A stretch of DNA of 46,059 nt, from positions 1 through 46,059 of the forward strand of contig JARGPH010000040.1 in NCBI GenBank assembly GCA_029213065.1. Direction: 5' to 3'. This document shows, piece by piece, positions 42,997-46,059 of this stretch. The stretch comes from Verrucomicrobiales bacterium. GTDB lineage: Bacteria > Verrucomicrobiota > Verrucomicrobiia > Verrucomicrobiales > DEV007. Positions within the stretch are counted from its first letter, which is position 1, and the number at the start of each line of letters is the position of its first letter. A program made the position numbers and the translations under genes. A model generated the notes under the pieces. That model saw only the letters and a list, made by a program, of their open reading frames with translations, was not told the origin of the DNA and made no database searches.

Positions 42997-43078
42997 GGGG
43001 GGGGGCCCAACAATGCCGGATTTAGATAGTTGCTGGAACTAAATTCACTGATACCCCCCCCCCCCCCACCCCCCCCCC
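42997..43078. repeat. Homopolymer G and C tracts flanking an insert in unit 1
   Basis: G9 at 42997-43005 is followed by CCC and about 45 bases of unique sequence, then C14 (43054-43067), A, and C10 (43069-43078). Units 2 and 3 have only a G7 run at this place. The opposed G and C runs could fold back, and the - strand G14-T-G10 could form a quadruplex. Run lengths this long are error-prone in sequencing. Confidence 0.85.
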
Positions 43079-43136
43079 GCGCGCACGAAGGCCTGATTGC
43101 TTGAGAGGCTGTCAGATAATGCAGTGATGCCCACCG

Positions 43137-43243
43137 GATCTGTGTGAATCCATCTTCGATCCTTTTAAATCTGTGCCAAAATCGGTGGCTATGAATTTTA
43201 ACACAGATTTGGAACGGATTAATCGGATTTACACAGATTGATC
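43137..43243. repeat. 107-bp element, copy 1
   Basis: Begins GATCTGTGTGAATCC and ends GGATTTACACAGATTGATC; the ends are inverted repeats (13 of 14 bases of ATCTGTGTGAATCC match). A nested inverted pair, AAATCTGTG and CACAGATTT, lies inside, so the copy can form a cruciform or a stable RNA. No coding content. Confidence 0.85.
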
Positions 43244-43465
43244 TCTTTCCTTTCGAGAGCTTCCCGGAGTCTCTATCCTTATCCTTATCCTTATCCTTAT
43301 CTTCAACTTTTTCTGCCGACCGGAAATCGTCGGCGTTCGCCCTTCGGGGCGGGGCTTCTGATGAGATTAGGAAAAAGAAAATGATAAAGAAAAAGAGGCG
43401 GGGCTTGATGGGGGGGCTTTTCACGCACGAAGGCCTGATTGCTTGAGAGGCTGCGTATTTGCCGG

Positions 43466-43572
43466 GATCTGTGTGAATCCATCTTCGATCCTTTTAAATC
43501 GGTGCAAAAATCGGTGGCTATGAATTTTCACACAGATTTGGAACGGATTAATCGGATTAACACAGATTGATC
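43466..43572. repeat. 107-bp element, copy 2
   Basis: The same element, the same length to the base, in tandem unit 2. Ends GATCTGTGTGAATCC and CACAGATTGATC; the inner left arm is changed (AAATCGGTG), so the inner pairing is weaker than in copy 1. Confidence 0.85.
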
Positions 43573-43788
43573 TCTTTCCTTTAGAGAGCTTCCCGGAGCC
43601 TTTATCCTTATCCTTTTCTTTATCTTCAACTTTTTCTGCCGACCGGAAATCGTCGGCGTTCGCCCTTCGGGGCGGGGCTTCTGATGAGATTAGGAAAAAG
43701 AAAATGATAAAGAAAAAGAGGCGGGGCTTGATGGGGGGGCTTTTCACGCACGAAGGCCTGATTGCTTGAGAGGCTGCGTATCTACCGG

Positions 43789-43895
43789 GATCTGTGTGAA
43801 TCCATCTTCGATCCTTTTAAATTGGTGCAAAAATCGGTGGCTATGAATTTCTACACAGATTTAGAACGGATTAATCGGATTTGCACAGATTGATC
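43789..43895. repeat. 107-bp element, copy 3
   Basis: The third copy, again 107 bases. It has point changes (for example TTGCACAGATTGATC at the right end) but keeps both outer arms. Conservation of arms and length across three copies, while flanking simple repeats vary, points to the element as the constrained part. Confidence 0.85.
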
Positions 43896-44060
43896 TCTTT
43901 CCTTTCGAGAGCTTCCCGGAGCCTTTATCCTTATTCTTATCTTTATCCTTTTCTGTATCTTTAACTTTTTCTGCTGACCGGAAATCGTCGGCGTTCGCCC
44001 TTCGGGGCGGGCTTCTGATGAGATTAGGAAAATGAAAATGATAAAGAAAAAGAAGTGATT

Positions 44061-44086
44061 GCCCGAAGTTTATCGGGCTCTTTTTC
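44061..44086 (-). terminator. Rho-independent terminator, bidirectional
   Basis: GCCCGA, loop AGTTTA, TCGGGC (44061-44078): a six-bp G/C-rich stem. On the + side it is followed by TCTTTTTC; read on the - strand, the stem is followed by AATCACTTCTTTTTC, so it can end the SMP-30-like transcript (stop at 44098) and any transcript leaving the repeat array. Confidence 0.75.
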
Positions 44087-44097
44087 GGTGTCGGTGG

Positions 44098-45159
44098 TTA
44101 CCAGCCGGCGCCTTTGGTGAGTGTTTGAATCCGGCAGAGATAGGTATCCGCGGTGATATAGAGAACCGATCCGTCGTTGCCCCAGGCGCAGTTCGCGGTC
44201 TTTTCGCCGGTCGCGATCCGGCCGAGCAATTTTCCTTCGGGTGAGAGGACGTGCACACCGCCCGGAGCGGTCGCCCAGAGATTGCCCGCCTCATCGACTT
44301 TTAATCCATCCGGAAGACCGGGGAGCCCTTCTTTGACGAGGTTGGTCGCATCGTAGAAAAGACTTCCTTCGCCGAGGGTGCCGTCATCATTGACTGGAAA
44401 CGCTTTGATGATCGCGGCTTCGGGATCGGACTGGGCGACGTAGAGGGTTTTAAAATCGGGGGAGAAAGCGATCCCGTTGGGGCGGGTCATTTCTTTAGTG
44501 AGAAGGGTGATTTCGCCTTTTTCGTCGAGTCGGTAGACCCCGCAGAAATCGAGTTCGCGAAGAGGATCGTCCCAGCGATTGGGAAGTCCGTAAGGAGGAT
44601 CGGTAAAGTAAAGGGTCTTTCCATCCGCGCCGAGGCAGACGTCGTTCGGGCTGTTGAGGCGTTTCCCTTCGTAGTTGTCCACGAGGGTGCGTTTCCCGCC
44701 CCCTTCGGTGAGGACCGAGAGCCGGCGATCGCCATGTTCGCACGAGATGAGCCGGCCTTTCGCATCGAGAATGAGCCCGTTGCAACCCGGTTCGCCTCCG
44801 TAGGGAGCCTGCCCCGTGTAGCCGGACGGCTGCAGCCAGGTCTCAGCTCCTTTTCCTTCGTCCCAGCGAACGACGCGATTGTTCGGAATGTCGGAAAAGA
44901 GAATGAAACCACCGTGAGGGTGCGATTTTTCGGGAACCCAGACCGGCCCTTCCGACCAGACGAAACCGGACGAGAGCACCTCGATTTTCGCGTCGGGAGC
45001 GATGAGGCTGTCGATCCTTTTATCTTTCCGTATGATTTCTCCAATGGTAGGAAAATTGAGAGAGTCCTGCGCAGATAGCGAAACAGCGAGGATGATGGAA
45101 ATGGAAAATATGAAAGAAACGGTATCTCTATAATGTGGTTTGAGGATCAGTTTGCGCAT
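44098..45159 (-). CDS. SMP-30/gluconolactonase-like secreted protein
   Basis: 353 residues. The N-terminus has a basic start and a hydrophobic segment (about 14-30, FIFSISIILAVSLSA) consistent with a signal peptide. The remainder is the six-bladed propeller of the SMP-30/gluconolactonase/LRE family: the metal-binding Glu in FVWSEGPVW, Asn in LNSPNDVCLGADG, a second Asn in RPNGIAFSPD, and Asp in GLPDGLKVDEAGNLW. Such enzymes hydrolyse sugar lactones with a divalent metal, so it could follow a periplasmic sugar dehydrogenase such as the PVC-type protein encoded beyond the repeat array. The gene diverges from the acidic protein gene across 47 bases. Confidence 0.9.
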   Translation of the reverse strand: MRKLILKPHYRDTVSFIFSISIILAVSLSAQDSLNFPTIGEIIRKDKRIDSLIAPDAKIEVLSSGFVWSEGPVWVPEKSHPHGGFILFSDIPNNRVVRWDEGKGAETWLQPSGYTGQAPYGGEPGCNGLILDAKGRLISCEHGDRRLSVLTEGGGKRTLVDNYEGKRLNSPNDVCLGADGKTLYFTDPPYGLPNRWDDPLRELDFCGVYRLDEKGEITLLTKEMTRPNGIAFSPDFKTLYVAQSDPEAAIIKAFPVNDDGTLGEGSLFYDATNLVKEGLPGLPDGLKVDEAGNLWATAPGGVHVLSPEGKLLGRIATGEKTANCAWGNDGSVLYITADTYLCRIQTLTKGAGW

Positions 45160-45206
45160 TGTGATGAAAGAGTGATTGTATTGTTTACCTAACTTTTAAC
45201 AGATCA

Positions 45207-46059
45207 ATGAAGGACAAGGCAAGCGGTAAGGAGGGATCCGCGGACTCACCATCAGAGGAAGAACAGGCAACCCAACCGGGACTGTCTGAAGGCGCCGAGA
45301 TATCAATAAAGCCCGATGACGTCGAGTTCATTGATCCCATCGAGAAGTGGTGGGACGAAAAGCCGGATGCAAACGACGCGATGCCGGATGTCCGCGATGT
45401 CGTTGCTCAGGACGTCGTCCTCGATTCTGAAGGAGATGAACCCCGCCTTGTTCCGGACGAGAACGACAGTATCAGCTTGATCAAGAGCAGGAAGGCCGCC
45501 CCCGCGGAGGATGCGACGGAAGCGGTCGGTGAAGATTCTCCTCCTCCTCTGCCGCCTCTGGATGACTTCGAGGCGAGTCCAAAGGCGGAAATCGCGGAGG
45601 ATTCCGGGACTGAAAGTGCCGAAGAAATTACCGAAGAGAAAGTGGTAAAAGTCGTTCGCAGCGGGAAGAAAGTTAAGAAGGGACCGCCGGCGCTTCCACT
45701 GAATGAATCGGCTGAGGATTCGGGGAAAGAGGAAGTCGAAGAGGAAACTGATTCCGAAATTCTACCTCTTTCTGTTCCTCCGCTTGAACGCCTTGGCGAG
45801 TCGGGTGATGACGATGAACCGTCTCCTTTGCCGCTGGATCAGGAGGAGGTGCCGGAATCTGAAGATTTGTTGAAATCCGACAAAGCGCTGGAACCCGAAG
45901 AGACGCAGGACTCGGACAAAGCTGACGAAACGAACAAAGTAGACGAAGCGGACGAAGCGGACGAAGCGGACGAAGCGGACGAAGCGGACAAAGCCGACAA
46001 AGCTGACAAAGCTGACAAAGCTGACAAAGCTGACAAAGCTGACAAAGCTGACAAAGCTG
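45207..46059 (+). CDS. Highly acidic repeat protein, cut by the right edge
   Basis: An open frame from the ATG at 45207 to the last base, 284 codons with no stop; the gene continues outside the window. It starts MKDKASGKEGS, without a signal peptide. The composition is dominated by Glu, Asp, Pro, Ser and Ala with Lys patches such as VVRSGKKVKKGPP, so it is probably disordered. Several short sections end in a PPLPPLD/PLPLD pattern (for example SPPPLPPLDDFE and EPSPLPLDQEE), suggesting degenerate internal repeats. From 45915 it becomes a tripeptide repeat, Asp-Glu/Lys-Ala. No family recognised; it might be the N-terminal disordered part of a larger protein. Confidence 0.8.
   Translation, partial: MKDKASGKEGSADSPSEEEQATQPGLSEGAEISIKPDDVEFIDPIEKWWDEKPDANDAMPDVRDVVAQDVVLDSEGDEPRLVPDENDSISLIKSRKAAPAEDATEAVGEDSPPPLPPLDDFEASPKAEIAEDSGTESAEEITEEKVVKVVRSGKKVKKGPPALPLNESAEDSGKEEVEEETDSEILPLSVPPLERLGESGDDDEPSPLPLDQEEVPESEDLLKSDKALEPEETQDSDKADETNKVDEADEADEADEADEADKADKADKADKADKADKADKADKA
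45915..46059 (+). repeat. 9-base in-frame tandem repeats coding Asp-Glu/Lys-Ala
   Basis: Sixteen 9-base units from 45915, running past the window end. The first three are diverged, then five are identical GACGAAGCG, one is GACAAAGCC, and seven are GACAAAGCT. The blocks of identical units indicate recent slippage. The frame is preserved because the unit is a multiple of three; the charge shifts from acidic (DEA) to neutral (DKA). Confidence 0.97.

Larger units (their letters stand above)
42941..44057. repeat. Array of three long tandem units and a partial fourth
   Basis: The sequence TCTGATGAGA begins at 42941, 43357, 43680 and 44014, giving units of 416, 323 and 334 bases and a truncated fourth. 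In order each full unit has: a purine block (ATTAGGAAAAAGAAAATGAT, then AAAGAAAAAG), a G-run, the segment CGCACGAAGG through GAGAGGCTG, a 107-base element with inverted-repeat ends, a variable ATCCTT/ATCTTT tract, and CGCCC-TTCG-GGGCG, a five-bp stem with a TTCG tetraloop. Unit 1 is longer because of extra sequence between a G9 run and a C-rich run. The copies are close but not identical, so amplification is not the most recent event. Confidence 0.95.
42899..44097. other. Gene-free 1.2-kb region filled by a tandem array
   Basis: Between the dehydrogenase and SMP-30-like genes. Nearly all of it is the repeat array described below, with the first 40 bases G/C-rich leader sequence and a terminator at the right end. 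Two - strand reading frames (about 42951-43424 and 43421-43747) begin with the same residues because they lie on repeat copies; I regard them as non-coding. Confidence 0.85.

Noticed and set aside
42951-43747. Two - strand frames of 157 and 108 residues starting with the same MKSPPIKPRLFFF stretch
   Set aside because: They are translations of two copies of the tandem unit, run through simple tracts and G/C homopolymers, and the partial fourth copy loses the frame by one base (GGGCGGGC in place of GGGCGGGGC). Their likeness reflects DNA repetition, not protein conservation.

Overview
The window looks like chromosome from a PVC-superphylum bacterium, most likely Verrucomicrobiota. The pointers are a PVC-type secreted dehydrogenase/HEAT/cytochrome c protein, a small PSCyt1-like cytochrome with an SHD1-like tail, a MoxR/DUF58/VWA/DUF4175-like operon with an alpha/alpha-toroid protein, a Ser/Thr kinase with TPR-like C-terminus, and the scarcity of Shine-Dalgarno sequences. 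This placement is inference from gene content; there is no rRNA marker. No tRNA, rRNA, CRISPR array, transposase or phage gene was found.

Layout. (1) 1-528: end of a membrane protein cut by the left edge. (2) 592-12856: ten tightly packed + strand genes, many with 4-base overlaps: PaaK-like ligase, ABC ATPase, 1104-residue double-FtsX permease, secreted acidic protein, M20-like protein lacking its catalytic Glu pair, glucosyl-3-phosphoglycerate synthase (GpgS), a GT4-type glycosyltransferase, a HAD protein, a CBM9-like protein and a LOG-family protein. GpgS-GT4-HAD suggests a phosphoglycerate-derived compatible solute. (3) 12937-19612: signalling block with a REC-histidine kinase plus lone receiver, an orphan + strand gene, a Ser/Thr kinase-TPR protein and an FHA/class III cyclase with non-canonical substrate residues. 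(4) 19617-33797: long - strand run moxR, DUF58, VWA/PA14, VWA, DUF4175-like, toroid protein, then lipB. (5) 33961-36197: secreted protein of unknown function, a DUF817 membrane protein behind five perfectly phased 11-bp TTCA repeats, and the small cytochrome. (6) 36331-42856: SDR, MtfA-like peptidase, RF3 and the PVC-type dehydrogenase. (7) 42941-44057: non-coding tandem array of about 320-420-bp units, each full unit holding a 107-bp element with inverted-repeat ends. (8) 44098 to the end: SMP-30-like lactonase and the start of a very acidic protein running off the right edge into (Asp-Lys/Glu-Ala)n repeats.

How they may work together. The + strand operon joins trafficking machinery (ABC/FtsX) to an osmolyte-type pathway. 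The FHA-cyclase lies 10 bp upstream of the Ser/Thr kinase, so phospho-dependent control of nucleotide signalling is plausible. The MoxR operon resembles Bat-type envelope modules, in which a AAA+ ATPase remodels VWA proteins at the membrane.
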